Part shown: one piece after another, positions 43,158 through 52,237 of the stretch
Numbering within the stretch: position 1 is the first letter of the stretch
Layout: each line of letters begins with the position of its first letter
Notes under the pieces: generated by a model
Seen by the model: only the letters and a program-made list of their open reading frames with translations
Told to the model about the DNA's origin: nothing
Databases searched by the model: none
Assembly: GCA_028820325.1 (NCBI GenBank)
Contig: JAPPJO010000118.1
Coordinates: 1 to 64,000, forward strand
DNA from: Gammaproteobacteria bacterium
Lineage (GTDB): Bacteria; Gemmatimonadota; Gemmatimonadetes; Longimicrobiales; Gaopeijiaceae
Reading direction: 5' to 3'
DNA: 64,000 nucleotides
Made by a program: the position numbers and the translations under genes

Positions 43158-46100
43158 TTAATGCAGGATGTTGCGTGACTTGAGATGGGCGGCTACGGCG
43201 CCAATCATCAGGGGGCGGATGCGATAGCTGCGCCAGGCTGCGTTGCCTCCCACCGCTTCCTCCACCGAAGGCTTCTCGCGGGCCGCGGTTGGGACCTTCT
43301 CGATCACCCGGCACTCTTCCAGTGACCGGAGGATGTGCAGGCTCTCGGCACTCGAGCTTCGGGCCACGTCAGAGTATTCACCGACGGTCACGGTTCCGTG
43401 CTCGAGGATGGCCTTGAGGGCGAAGCTCTGCTCCCGGTCCAGGTTCTCGATGCCCGACTCCAGCGTGCTCAGCGGCTGCACGAGGAGGCTTCCCGCAGTC
43501 GAAGCGAAGTCCGCCGAGCGCAACCAGTAGAACAGCGCCAGACGGGGAGATCCCCGGGAAACGCGGTGAAGACGCTGGAAAAAGTCGGATTCGATGAGCC
43601 CTTCCTGCTTGCCCGAGCCCCGCAGCCGTCGCGCCCGGCGCCGCAGTGTCGCTCCACGGTCGTGTGGTTCGGCGAAGCGCAGAGGAAGCCCGCTCAGCCG
43701 GTGCCGGGCCAGAACCGCCTGGCGCAACGCTTCGGGGGAAAGTTCCCCCATAGTGACCCGCTCGACGTCGTGGACGAACGCGGGGGCGCGCTTCTCGACC
43801 AGCTGCCAGGCAGTCGAGGTGACGACTGTGAGCCAGAACACCCTCGATTCGGTGCGCGACATGAAGGTCAGGAGCAGCTCGAACAGCCTGCCTCCTCCGG
43901 GCGCACGCATGTGAAGATGTTCCGTCGCCTCCAGGACGGCGAAGGAGGGAACCGACCCCGACGGCGCCTCCAGCACCCGGTCCGCGAGCGAGTCGAGGTC
44001 AGGCGCATCCCCAAGCCCCAGCCATCCGGCCACGCGCCCCGCAAGGTGCGCTTCCGTTCGCACGCGGGTGGTGAACCTCTGCCGTACTCCGCCCGGAGCC
44101 TCTTCGGCAAGGTGGCTTGTGACGACATTCAGGAAGCTGGTCACGCCAGCGCCGGGCGATGCGATGACGACGAGGGACCTGGCCTCGCCGGTGGCTCGCC
44201 GCGCCCACGCCGACGCCACCGCGGCCAGGGCGTCCTCGCGCCCCGCGAGCAACCGTGCATCCGTCAGCGGTTCCAGCGAGAAGAGGCGCCTGTAGACGAC
44301 CGGAAGCGCAGCCGGGTACTCGTCTGCGTACGCGAGGGCGTGCTCGCGGCGGTCGACGACGGTCCGGGCGGATGGACCGAGGCCCATCGTTGCGCTGAGC
44401 GGCCGAAGGAACCCCAGGGCCCACGACACGGCCGCGGCGCCGCGAGCCGCGGCCTGGCCCGACAGCCGGCGCGTCTGCTTCCATGCGCGTGCGAGCCCGG
44501 CCGACAGAACTGTGCGAGCCTCGAGATAGCCCGCCGTCATACGGTCCGCGGTCGCCTGCTCGAACAGCTGGCGCGATCCGCTGGCGATCTCGGCAGCGAC
44601 CCTGTGCTCCGCCGCTGCCAGCGCCTCGCGCAGGACTTCGCGCGCCGCGGCAGCCTTGTTGCCGGCGCGGGCGAGACCGTTGACGACCAGCGCGGCGGGA
44701 TCCGGGGCATCGGGACCGCCCCGCTCCTTCGCCTCCGCGACCGCGGCCTCGTAGCCGTATCCCGACACCTCCCGGAGCTCGACGACCTCCGAGCGAATCC
44801 GGTACATGGCTTCACGGATCGCCGAAGGCGCGGCCTGCATCCGTTCCCGGCGCAGGAGATCGAACGCGTGCAGGAAGGTCTCGCGCAGGCGCACGGTGCG
44901 GGGGTCCGACCCCGGTTTTCTCGGGGGATCTCCGGGCGCCGGAATGTCGTGAAGGGCCAGGGCCCCGGGCATTCGCTCGCGAACCTCGCCCAGACCGTGG
45001 ATCGTCTCCTCGACGGAGGCAGTCAGCGTCTCGAACACGGCACCGGGCTCCGGCAGGCCGCCCTGGATGTGCGCGAGCGCCGCATCGGTGTGCTGTCGCT
45101 CGGCCTCCAGCATCGCGACCAGATCTTCTCCGCCGGCCGAAAGGCTTGCCGCCCGCTCCCTGCCCCGGCTCAGCTCGGCCGCGACTTCAGCAAGAACCGC
45201 ATCCGCGTCGCGGATGGCATGCGACCAGTCGCCGCGCAACTCGCCGAGAATCCCCTCGATGTCACCGCGCATCGCGGCCAGACTCCGGTACAGCTCCAGC
45301 CGGGCCGCTGCGCCCTCCGCCCAGGCATCCCATCGCATGGCCAGCTCCCGCTGGCGTCCGGGGCCCGGCCGACTGGATGGCGGATCGGCTGCGAAGGTGC
45401 CGGCCACCGCAACCGAGGCGGCCAGGGATGCCTCCAGTTGCCCGAAGTCGGCGCTCCGAGCGCTCCCGGAAGCCCGTTCGACCTCGTCTACGAGCGCCTG
45501 CAGTTCGCTCTGCAGCCGCGCTCCGGCGGCGTGCCGGGTGGGCGTCTCGGCAGCCGGCGGCTCCTCCGCGACGGAGTCGGCGGAGGGTGTGGATTCATCG
45601 GCCGGGAGAGCCGGCTGCAACACGGCGGCCGCCCAGTCGGCCCACGCGCGCTCGAGGCGCCCGAGCCATTCGGCCCGGTCGTGCTGGCTCCGGCGGAAGG
45701 CGTTCGCCTGGTCGCGAAGCACCACCTGCTCGAGGTGCTGGCGGGCCAGCCGGGCCACCGGGACGCGGCGCAACCGGCCGCGCCAGACCACCGGGCCCAG
45801 CACGCGCGCGGCGGCTCGCTTGATCCAGCGTACGGGCCCAACCCCCGGAAATCTCGCGACGGGCGGACGGGCAGCCGGCGCCTGCAGCATGGCAGGCAGC
45901 TCGGCCGCCGCCGCGCGCGCATTATCCCGGGCCGAGGCCAGCGATTCTTCCAGCTCGGTGGCAGTGGCGCCGGCGGCGAGGGCGGCGCGCAGGGGCTCGA
46001 TGACCTCATCGGCGACCGCATCCCGGTATTCCGCGAGGGCCCCGGGCACATCCTGCTTTCCCTCGCCGGCACTCGCGTCCCGGCTCCCGTCACCCGCCAA

Positions 46101-46349
46101 CACCTCCCGCTCTACACGTCCGGCATTCGCATCCTCCCGCCCCTTGCCGTTCACCGCGGCGAGTGCCCGCCCGTGCGCAGCAGCCGCCTCCTCCAGCACG
46201 CGGCGGATGGGCAGCCACACGTCCGCTTCGTAGCGCCCCCAGACCTCCGCGAAGGGCTCGTGTACGGCAGCGGAGATACGGGCGGCGATGGCGGAGTCCG
46301 CGGACACGCCTTGCGCGGTCCCGGGTGTGTTGGCCGCAGGGTCGCTCAT
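43158..46349 (-). CDS. Large coiled-coil protein with degenerate P-loop ATPase and winged-helix C-terminus
   Basis: 1063 residues, function unknown. Residues 1-660 are Ala/Arg/Glu-rich and mostly helical, with a basic amphipathic patch at 165-205. Residues 690-950 look like a STAND/AAA-type NTPase: VVIASPGAGVTSF at 727-739 is Walker A shaped but has V736 instead of the essential lysine. FAVLEATEHLHMR at 803-815 resembles Walker B, a sensor-like FWLTVVTST segment follows at 838, and RGSPRLALFYWL at 932 resembles the GxP helix of such ATPases. Residues 960-1045 fit a winged helix. The ATG overlaps the stop of the MscS-like gene. No named family was recognised. Confidence 0.8.
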   Translation of the reverse strand: MSDPAANTPGTAQGVSADSAIAARISAAVHEPFAEVWGRYEADVWLPIRRVLEEAAAAHGRALAAVNGKGREDANAGRVEREVLAGDGSRDASAGEGKQDVPGALAEYRDAVADEVIEPLRAALAAGATATELEESLASARDNARAAAAELPAMLQAPAARPPVARFPGVGPVRWIKRAAARVLGPVVWRGRLRRVPVARLARQHLEQVVLRDQANAFRRSQHDRAEWLGRLERAWADWAAAVLQPALPADESTPSADSVAEEPPAAETPTRHAAGARLQSELQALVDEVERASGSARSADFGQLEASLAASVAVAGTFAADPPSSRPGPGRQRELAMRWDAWAEGAAARLELYRSLAAMRGDIEGILGELRGDWSHAIRDADAVLAEVAAELSRGRERAASLSAGGEDLVAMLEAERQHTDAALAHIQGGLPEPGAVFETLTASVEETIHGLGEVRERMPGALALHDIPAPGDPPRKPGSDPRTVRLRETFLHAFDLLRRERMQAAPSAIREAMYRIRSEVVELREVSGYGYEAAVAEAKERGGPDAPDPAALVVNGLARAGNKAAAAREVLREALAAAEHRVAAEIASGSRQLFEQATADRMTAGYLEARTVLSAGLARAWKQTRRLSGQAAARGAAAVSWALGFLRPLSATMGLGPSARTVVDRREHALAYADEYPAALPVVYRRLFSLEPLTDARLLAGREDALAAVASAWARRATGEARSLVVIASPGAGVTSFLNVVTSHLAEEAPGGVRQRFTTRVRTEAHLAGRVAGWLGLGDAPDLDSLADRVLEAPSGSVPSFAVLEATEHLHMRAPGGGRLFELLLTFMSRTESRVFWLTVVTSTAWQLVEKRAPAFVHDVERVTMGELSPEALRQAVLARHRLSGLPLRFAEPHDRGATLRRRARRLRGSGKQEGLIESDFFQRLHRVSRGSPRLALFYWLRSADFASTAGSLLVQPLSTLESGIENLDREQSFALKAILEHGTVTVGEYSDVARSSSAESLHILRSLEECRVIEKVPTAAREKPSVEEAVGGNAAWRSYRIRPLMIGAVAAHLKSRNILH

Positions 46350-47614
46350 CGCGCGTCGGGCCTACGGGAGGCAGTCGCTTCCGGCGGTTCGACCATCGGA
46401 TACCAGTCGCGCTCCGGCGTGAGCCCCGCGGCGCGGAAGCCGTCGCGGGCGCGCTCGGTGATGTCGCTCTGCATCAGGAACTCGAAGCGGGGATCCAGCA
46501 CGTAGGCCCTCACCCTCACGCGGGTGACGAAGGTGGTGCGGAACTCGTCTCCGACGAGCACCACGATGGGCTTGTTCAGGAAGACGTACCGGGAAGTCAC
46601 CGCCGCCTCGAAGGCGATCTCCCTGGCCTTGCGCTCGTCCACCCGTCCCGGCAGGTAGAGATCGGTCACGACCTGGCAGTTCAACTGCCCGGCGTTGGCG
46701 TTGGCGACCTGCTCCTCCACGACCTGGGAGTTGGGCACCGTCACCAGGTTGTCGTCGGCGGTCACGATGCGCGTCGACCTTAGCCCGATCGACACGACCT
46801 CTCCGTAGGTTCCCCCGACGGAGATCTTGTCGCCCACCTGGAAGGGCTGGTCGAAGACGACGATCAGGCCCCCGAACACGTTCTTGAGCAGGTCCTGCGC
46901 GGCGATGCCGAGCGCCAGGCCCAGGGCGGCGCTCGCCGCGAGAAGCCCCTGGGCGTCGACCCGGAAGACGGTGCGCAGGATGAGGTAGGCCGCGATCCCC
47001 CACAGCGCCATGCGCGTAATGGGGATGAGCCACTTAAATGTCAGGCGGCGCCTGACGCTCCGTTCGGCCAGCGTCTCGAGGACCCATGCCAGCGCCCGGA
47101 TCAGGAAGTGAAATACGACGATGATGACCAGCGACCAGAAGATGCCCACCCCGAGACTCCGGACTTCCTCGGTCGCCTCCTCCAGATCGAGGGCGCCGAC
47201 GGCGGTGTCGGCCGGAGCCGCAGCCACTGCGCCGCCCTGCTCCATCGCGTCCAGCCGGGATAGTATCAACTCCTGCGCCACAGTGATATCACTCAGTTGG
47301 GCGGCGAGGGAGTCGAGCGTCGCCTGGGATGGCGGAGTCTCCTGCTCGGCACCCGCCTGCGGCTGAGCACCAGCCACCGCGTCAGCCTCCGGATCCTCGG
47401 CGAGCGCCGCGCCCGGCTCCGTCTGTTGCTCCGGTGCACCCGCTTCGGCGCCAGGAACGGCAGGCTGCTCCGTCCCTGTGATCACGACCGTGCCGGACTC
47501 CGAGTCCATCGGCGAAGGATCCGCGCACGCCGCCACGACCAGCGGGACCATGATCCAGCCGGCGGCACGCAAGAGAAGGCGCGCGGCGTCGCTTTTCGCG
47601 TCTCGTTCGGGCAT
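46346..47614 (-). CDS. MscS-type mechanosensitive channel with lipoprotein signal and long polar N-terminus
   Basis: 422 residues from ATG 47614 (GTG 47650 adds 12). The signal is LLLRAAGWIMVPL followed by lipobox VAAC, cysteine 30. Residues 31-145 are Glu/Gln/Ala/Pro-rich and probably disordered, on the periplasmic side. The MscS body has TM segments near 154-180 and 195-215, then the pore helix LGLALGIAAQDLLKNVFGGL at 231-250, the beta domain with VGDKISVGGTYGEVVSIGLRST, and the alpha/beta domain to the C-terminus. It probably releases solutes under membrane tension. It lies 63 bases after cusA and overlaps the P-loop gene start by four bases. Confidence 0.83.
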   Translation of the reverse strand: MPERDAKSDAARLLLRAAGWIMVPLVVAACADPSPMDSESGTVVITGTEQPAVPGAEAGAPEQQTEPGAALAEDPEADAVAGAQPQAGAEQETPPSQATLDSLAAQLSDITVAQELILSRLDAMEQGGAVAAAPADTAVGALDLEEATEEVRSLGVGIFWSLVIIVVFHFLIRALAWVLETLAERSVRRRLTFKWLIPITRMALWGIAAYLILRTVFRVDAQGLLAASAALGLALGIAAQDLLKNVFGGLIVVFDQPFQVGDKISVGGTYGEVVSIGLRSTRIVTADDNLVTVPNSQVVEEQVANANAGQLNCQVVTDLYLPGRVDERKAREIAFEAAVTSRYVFLNKPIVVLVGDEFRTTFVTRVRVRAYVLDPRFEFLMQSDITERARDGFRAAGLTPERDWYPMVEPPEATASRRPDAR

Positions 47615-47677
47615 TTGTCGGCGACGGCTCTCCGGGAAACTGCGGACCACTACATTACCCGCGCCCGCGTTGCGCGC

Positions 47678-50600
47678 CTACCCCCGCCCCTCCGGCAGCC
47701 CGCGCGCCTTCCACAGGTAGAACACAACCGGGAAGAGCAGCAGCACCACGGCGCCCGATGTAACGACCCCTCCGACCAGGGGCGCTGCGATCCGCTTCAT
47801 GACGTCGGCGCCCGCGCCCGCGCTCCACATGATCGGCATCAGCCCGAGCACATCGGTGGCGATGGTCATCATGATCGGCCGGACCCGCTTGATGGAGCCG
47901 CTTCGAATCGCATGCGCCAGCGCGGCGCGGTCCTTCAGCAGTCCGCGGTCGCGGTAGTCGCGCAGCGAGATGTTCAGGTAGAGCAGAAACACGATCGCGG
48001 TCTCGGCATAGAGGCCGGCCAGCGCGATGATCCCGATCCAGACCGCGATGCTGAGGTCGTAGCCGAGGATGTAGAGCAGCCAGAACGAGCCGGCGACCGC
48101 AAACGGAACGCCCAGCAGCACGAGGCAGGTCTCCGCCGCGGACCTGTTCGCCAGGTAGATCAGGACGAAGATCAGCAGGAGGGTCAGCGGAATCACGTAC
48201 ATGAGACGCCGTTCGGCGCGCTCCAGATACTCGTATTGCCCGCTCCACGCGATGGTGTATCCGGGCGGCGGAACGACCCCGGCCGCAACCGCCTCGCGCG
48301 CCGTCTCCACGTAGCCGCCGATATCGACGTCGCGCAGGTCGACGTACACCCAGGCGTTGGGCTTGGCGCCCTCGCTCTTGATGCTCGGGGGACCGACCAC
48401 GTATTCCATGCCGGCCAGCTGTCCCAGCGGCACCTGGTGACCCTGGGGCGTCGTCACCAGGACGGCGCGCAGCGCGGGCAGATCGTCCCGCAGTTCCCGG
48501 CTGTAGCGCAGGTTGACCGGATAGCGCGTGAGACCTTCGACCGTCGTCGTCACGTTCATCCCGCCGATCGCCGTCCGGATCACCTCCTGCACGTCCCTCA
48601 CGGTGAGTCCGTGGCGGGCGATCGCCTCGCGGTCGATGGAGAAGTCGAGGTAGTTGCCGCCCATCACCCGGTCCGCGTACACGCTGGCGGTCCCGGGAAC
48701 GCCGCGCAGCACATCCTCGATCTCCCGCCCCAGCCTCTCCAGCTCGGTCAGATCGGGACCCGCGATCTTGATGCCCACGGGCGTGCGGATTCCGGTCGAG
48801 AGCATGTCGATCCGGCTCCGGATGGGCATGGTCCAGGCGTTGGTGAGCCCCGGAATGCGGAGGGCCGCGTCGAGCTCCTCGATGAGCCTCTCGGGCGTCA
48901 TCCCCTGCCGCCACTGGTCGCGGGGCTTCAGCGCGATGGTGGTCTCGAGCATGGACAGGGGCGCGGGATCTGTTGCCGTTTCCGCCCGCCCGACCTTGCC
49001 GAAGACGTGCTGGACTTCGGGAAAGGTGTAGATGATGCGGTCCGTCTGCTGCAGGATCTCGCGCGCCTCGGTGATGGAGACTCCGGGGAGAGTGGTGGGC
49101 ATGTAGAGCAGGTCGCCTTCCCACAGCGGCGGCATGAACTCCGACCCCAGACGCGACAGCGGCACGATGGTCGCAGTCAGTCCGAGCACGGCGGCGGCGA
49201 GGACCCAGGTCCGGAAACGCAGCACGAACCCGAGAACCGGCCAGTACGTTCGTGCCAGCTGCCGTCCGAGCGGGGTGCTCGATGGCCGGCGGATCCTCCC
49301 GCGCACCCAGTAGCCCACCAGCACCGGAACGAGCGTCACCGACAGGAGCGCAGCGGACGCCATCGCGTAGGTCTTGGTGAAGGCGAGCGGCTTGAACAGC
49401 CGCCCCTCCTGCGCCTCGAGGGTGAAGACCGGCATGAACGACACGGTGATCACCAGGAGCGCCACGAACAGCGACGGGCCCACCTCGCGCGCCGCCGAGG
49501 CGACGATCTCCCAGTGCGGCCTCCGGCCCCCGTCGCGGGCGAGGTGCTTGTGGGCGTTCTCGACCATCACGATCCCTGCGTCCACCATCGTTCCGATCGC
49601 GACCGCGATCCCGCCCAGGGACATGATGTTGAGCGTCAGCCCCTGCATCCGCACCACGATCAGCGCCATCAGGATCCCCACCGGCAGCGCGATGACGGCC
49701 ACGAGGCCGCTGCGCAGGTGGAACAGGAAGACGAGGCACACCAGGCCCACGATCGCGAGCTGCTGCGCGAGGCTCATGCGGATGCTCCCGACCGCCCGGT
49801 CGATCAGTGCGCTCCGGTCGTAGGCCACTTCGATCTCGACGCCCTCCGGCAGTCCCGGCGTGATCTCCGCAAGCTTGTCCTTCACGTCCCGGATCACCCG
49901 CCGCGTGTCCGCGCCGGACCGCACCACGACGATGCCGCCGACCGTCTCCCCTTCCCCGTTCCACTCCGCGAGGCCGCGGCGGCCCTCCGGTCCCAGGCTC
50001 ACGCGCGCCACGTCCTCGAGCAGGATCGGCGTCCCGTCGGCGCTCACGCCGAGACCGATCCGGCGAATGTCGTCCACCGACCGGATGTAGCCGAGGCCGC
50101 GAATCATGAACTCCCGCTCGGCGACCTCGATGAGGCCGCCCCCGACATCGCTGTTGCTCTCCTGGATGGCGGAGCGGATGGCCGAGATGGACAGGTCGTA
50201 GGCGCGCAGCCGGTTCGGATCGACCGTGATCTGGTACTGGCGCACGAACCCGCCCACGCTCGCCACTTCCGAGACCCCGGGCACCGCGGTCAGCTCATAC
50301 CTGAGGAACCAGTCCTGGATCGAGCGCAGCTCCCCAAGGTCGTGGCGGTCGGACCGGAGCGCGTACACGAAGGCCCAGCCGACTCCGGTGGCATCGGGTC
50401 CGAGCCTGGGCGTGATACCCGGCGGGAGCTGCTCGGAGAGGGAGTTCAGGTACTCCAGAACCCGGCTTCTGGCCCAGTAGAGGTCGGTTCCCTCCTCGAA
50501 GATCACGTACACGAACGACACCCCGAAGAACGAATAGCCGCGCACCACCTGGGCGAACGGCGCCGCCAGCATCTGGGTGGCGACGGGGTAGGTGACCTGA

Positions 50601-50788
50601 TCCTCGACGATGCGCGGGGCCTGGCCGGGATACTCGGTCTGGATGATGACCTGCACGTCCGAGAGATCCGGAATGGCGTCGATGGGGGTGCGGGACAGCG
50701 AGAAGACGCCCGCCAGCACGACGGCGAGGGCGCCGACGAGGATCAGGGGCCGGTTCCTGATGGAGCCGTTGATGATGCGCGCGAGCAT
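47678..50788 (-). CDS. cusA: Cus-type Cu(I)/Ag(I) RND efflux pump
   Basis: 1036 residues. CusA-like from end to end: TPIDAIPDLSDVQVIIQTEYPGQAP at 34, MSLGGIAVAIGTMVDAGIVMVENAHKH in TM4 with the proton-relay aspartate, and a C-terminal AGADVMKRIAAPLVGGVVT. The three methionines that carry Cu(I)/Ag(I) in E. coli CusA (573, 623, 672) align with M563 in YMPTTLPG, M613 in APLSMLETT and M662 in RIDMLSTG, so the metal relay is intact. It exports periplasmic Cu(I)/Ag(I) through CusB and CusC. It starts 12 bases after cusB; mscS follows at once. Confidence 0.92.
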   Translation of the reverse strand: MLARIINGSIRNRPLILVGALAVVLAGVFSLSRTPIDAIPDLSDVQVIIQTEYPGQAPRIVEDQVTYPVATQMLAAPFAQVVRGYSFFGVSFVYVIFEEGTDLYWARSRVLEYLNSLSEQLPPGITPRLGPDATGVGWAFVYALRSDRHDLGELRSIQDWFLRYELTAVPGVSEVASVGGFVRQYQITVDPNRLRAYDLSISAIRSAIQESNSDVGGGLIEVAEREFMIRGLGYIRSVDDIRRIGLGVSADGTPILLEDVARVSLGPEGRRGLAEWNGEGETVGGIVVVRSGADTRRVIRDVKDKLAEITPGLPEGVEIEVAYDRSALIDRAVGSIRMSLAQQLAIVGLVCLVFLFHLRSGLVAVIALPVGILMALIVVRMQGLTLNIMSLGGIAVAIGTMVDAGIVMVENAHKHLARDGGRRPHWEIVASAAREVGPSLFVALLVITVSFMPVFTLEAQEGRLFKPLAFTKTYAMASAALLSVTLVPVLVGYWVRGRIRRPSSTPLGRQLARTYWPVLGFVLRFRTWVLAAAVLGLTATIVPLSRLGSEFMPPLWEGDLLYMPTTLPGVSITEAREILQQTDRIIYTFPEVQHVFGKVGRAETATDPAPLSMLETTIALKPRDQWRQGMTPERLIEELDAALRIPGLTNAWTMPIRSRIDMLSTGIRTPVGIKIAGPDLTELERLGREIEDVLRGVPGTASVYADRVMGGNYLDFSIDREAIARHGLTVRDVQEVIRTAIGGMNVTTTVEGLTRYPVNLRYSRELRDDLPALRAVLVTTPQGHQVPLGQLAGMEYVVGPPSIKSEGAKPNAWVYVDLRDVDIGGYVETAREAVAAGVVPPPGYTIAWSGQYEYLERAERRLMYVIPLTLLLIFVLIYLANRSAAETCLVLLGVPFAVAGSFWLLYILGYDLSIAVWIGIIALAGLYAETAIVFLLYLNISLRDYRDRGLLKDRAALAHAIRSGSIKRVRPIMMTIATDVLGLMPIMWSAGAGADVMKRIAAPLVGGVVTSGAVVLLLFPVVFYLWKARGLPEGRG

Positions 50789-50800
50789 GAGGGACCTCCG

Positions 50801-52237
50801 TCAGCGGCCGGGCGGCATGCCGGAGGCCGCGCCGGGCATCGCCCCAGGCGGCCCGGGCATCTCGCCGTGCTCCATCTCGCCGTGCTGCATCTCGCCGTCC
50901 GCAGCAGGCTGCCCGGTTTCCGCGCCGCTCAAGAGCTGCGAGATGGCGGCCTTGAGGTTGGCGTCGGCGTCGATGAGGAACTGGGACGAGACGAGGACCT
51001 GCTCACCCGGGGTCAGCCCGGACGTCACCTCCTGCATGCCCTCGCTCTCGGTTCCGAGCAAGACCTCGCGGGGCTCGAACACGCCCTCGCCCCTGGCCAC
51101 GATCACCACCGCGCGGGTTCCGCTGTGCAGCACCGCCTCGGCCGCCACCATCACCGCGTCGGAAGCGCCGCTGGCCCGCGCCGTCACGTCGACGTACATC
51201 CCGGGCCGGAGCCGCAGGTCGGCGTTGGCCACCTCCACGAACGCCGTGAGCGTCCGAGTCTGCGTATTCACCGCGGGACGAAAGAAGAGGATGCGCCCGT
51301 CCCAGCGGCGGTCGGGAAACGCGTCCGCCTCGATCTCCACGGCCTCGCCTTCGCCCACATGCCTGAGATCGTCCTCGTAGAACTCGGTCTCGGCCCAGAG
51401 CGTGGAGTGGTCTGCGATCTTCAGGACCGTCATTCCGGGCGAGATCCGCAACCCTTCCATCGAGTCGCCCATCTTCTCGACGATGAAGCCGGTGGCGGGC
51501 GAGAAGACCCGGACCGTGCGCGCGACCGCCCCCGACTCGGCGAGCGCGTCGATCTGCGCCTCGGTCATGTCCCAGTACAGCAGGCGCTCCCGGGTCGCCT
51601 CCAGGAGGGACTGCGCGCGCTCGATGGCTTCCGGATAGGCTCCGCCGTCCCGCAGGCGCCCGACGTACTCCATCGCCCCGACGAACTCGCGCTGTGTCGA
51701 GACCAGTTCCGGGCTGTAGATCTCGAAGAGCACGTCGCCCCTCGCGACCGTCTCGCCCACGTTGTTCACGCTGGCCTGCTCGATCCAGCCCTCGTACTTG
51801 GTCTGGACCGAGACCACCCGCTCCTCGTTGTGCGCCAGGATGCCGACCGTGCGGATGAGGACGGGGAGCGAGCCGCGATGAACCTCGGCCGTGCGAACGG
51901 CAAAGTTCTGCAGGAAGCTCGGACTCACCCGGACCTGACCGTCCGCGAGACCCTCGTCCGCATAGACCGGAACCAGCTCCATCCCCATCGGGGACCTGCC
52001 CGGGCGGTCGGAGGTGTAGTTCGGATCCATCGGTGCTCGCCAGTACAGGATCCTGCGTTCGCCCGCGGGCGCGGCCTGTCCTCCGGGCGCGAGGGCTCCG
52101 CTTTCGCCGGCTCCGGCCTGCGCCTCGTTCATCGGCTCCCCGGGCAAGATGCGCATCAGCAGCAACGCACCGCCGGCGCCAATCGCGACGCCCAGCGCCA
52201 CGACTGCGGTCAGCTGAAGTCTCTTCGTGTTCCTCAT
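50801..52237 (-). CDS. cusB: Cus-type periplasmic adaptor with metal-binding domain
   Basis: 478 residues. One N-terminal membrane anchor (core about 10-30). Then a heavy-metal-binding domain (ILYWRAPMDPNYTSDRPGRSPMGMELVPVY near 62), the YHS-like segment with conserved DP and PMGMxLxPVY found in CusB/CusF-type adaptors. Barrel-sandwich and beta-barrel domains follow. The C-terminus is Met/His-rich (repeats of GEMQH and GEMEH, then Met/Pro/Gly), suited to hold Cu(I)/Ag(I). It links CusA to the outer-membrane factor and may pass metal to the pump. The ATG overlaps the cusC stop. Confidence 0.9.
   Translation of the reverse strand: MRNTKRLQLTAVVALGVAIGAGGALLLMRILPGEPMNEAQAGAGESGALAPGGQAAPAGERRILYWRAPMDPNYTSDRPGRSPMGMELVPVYADEGLADGQVRVSPSFLQNFAVRTAEVHRGSLPVLIRTVGILAHNEERVVSVQTKYEGWIEQASVNNVGETVARGDVLFEIYSPELVSTQREFVGAMEYVGRLRDGGAYPEAIERAQSLLEATRERLLYWDMTEAQIDALAESGAVARTVRVFSPATGFIVEKMGDSMEGLRISPGMTVLKIADHSTLWAETEFYEDDLRHVGEGEAVEIEADAFPDRRWDGRILFFRPAVNTQTRTLTAFVEVANADLRLRPGMYVDVTARASGASDAVMVAAEAVLHSGTRAVVIVARGEGVFEPREVLLGTESEGMQEVTSGLTPGEQVLVSSQFLIDADANLKAAISQLLSGAETGQPAADGEMQHGEMEHGEMPGPPGAMPGAASGMPPGR

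Noticed and set aside
43335..46505. About 1050-codon plus-strand frame opposite the P-loop protein
   Set aside because: Low-complexity Gly/Arg/Pro translation and no motif. The minus-strand frame has an NTPase-like core and is coupled to mscS.
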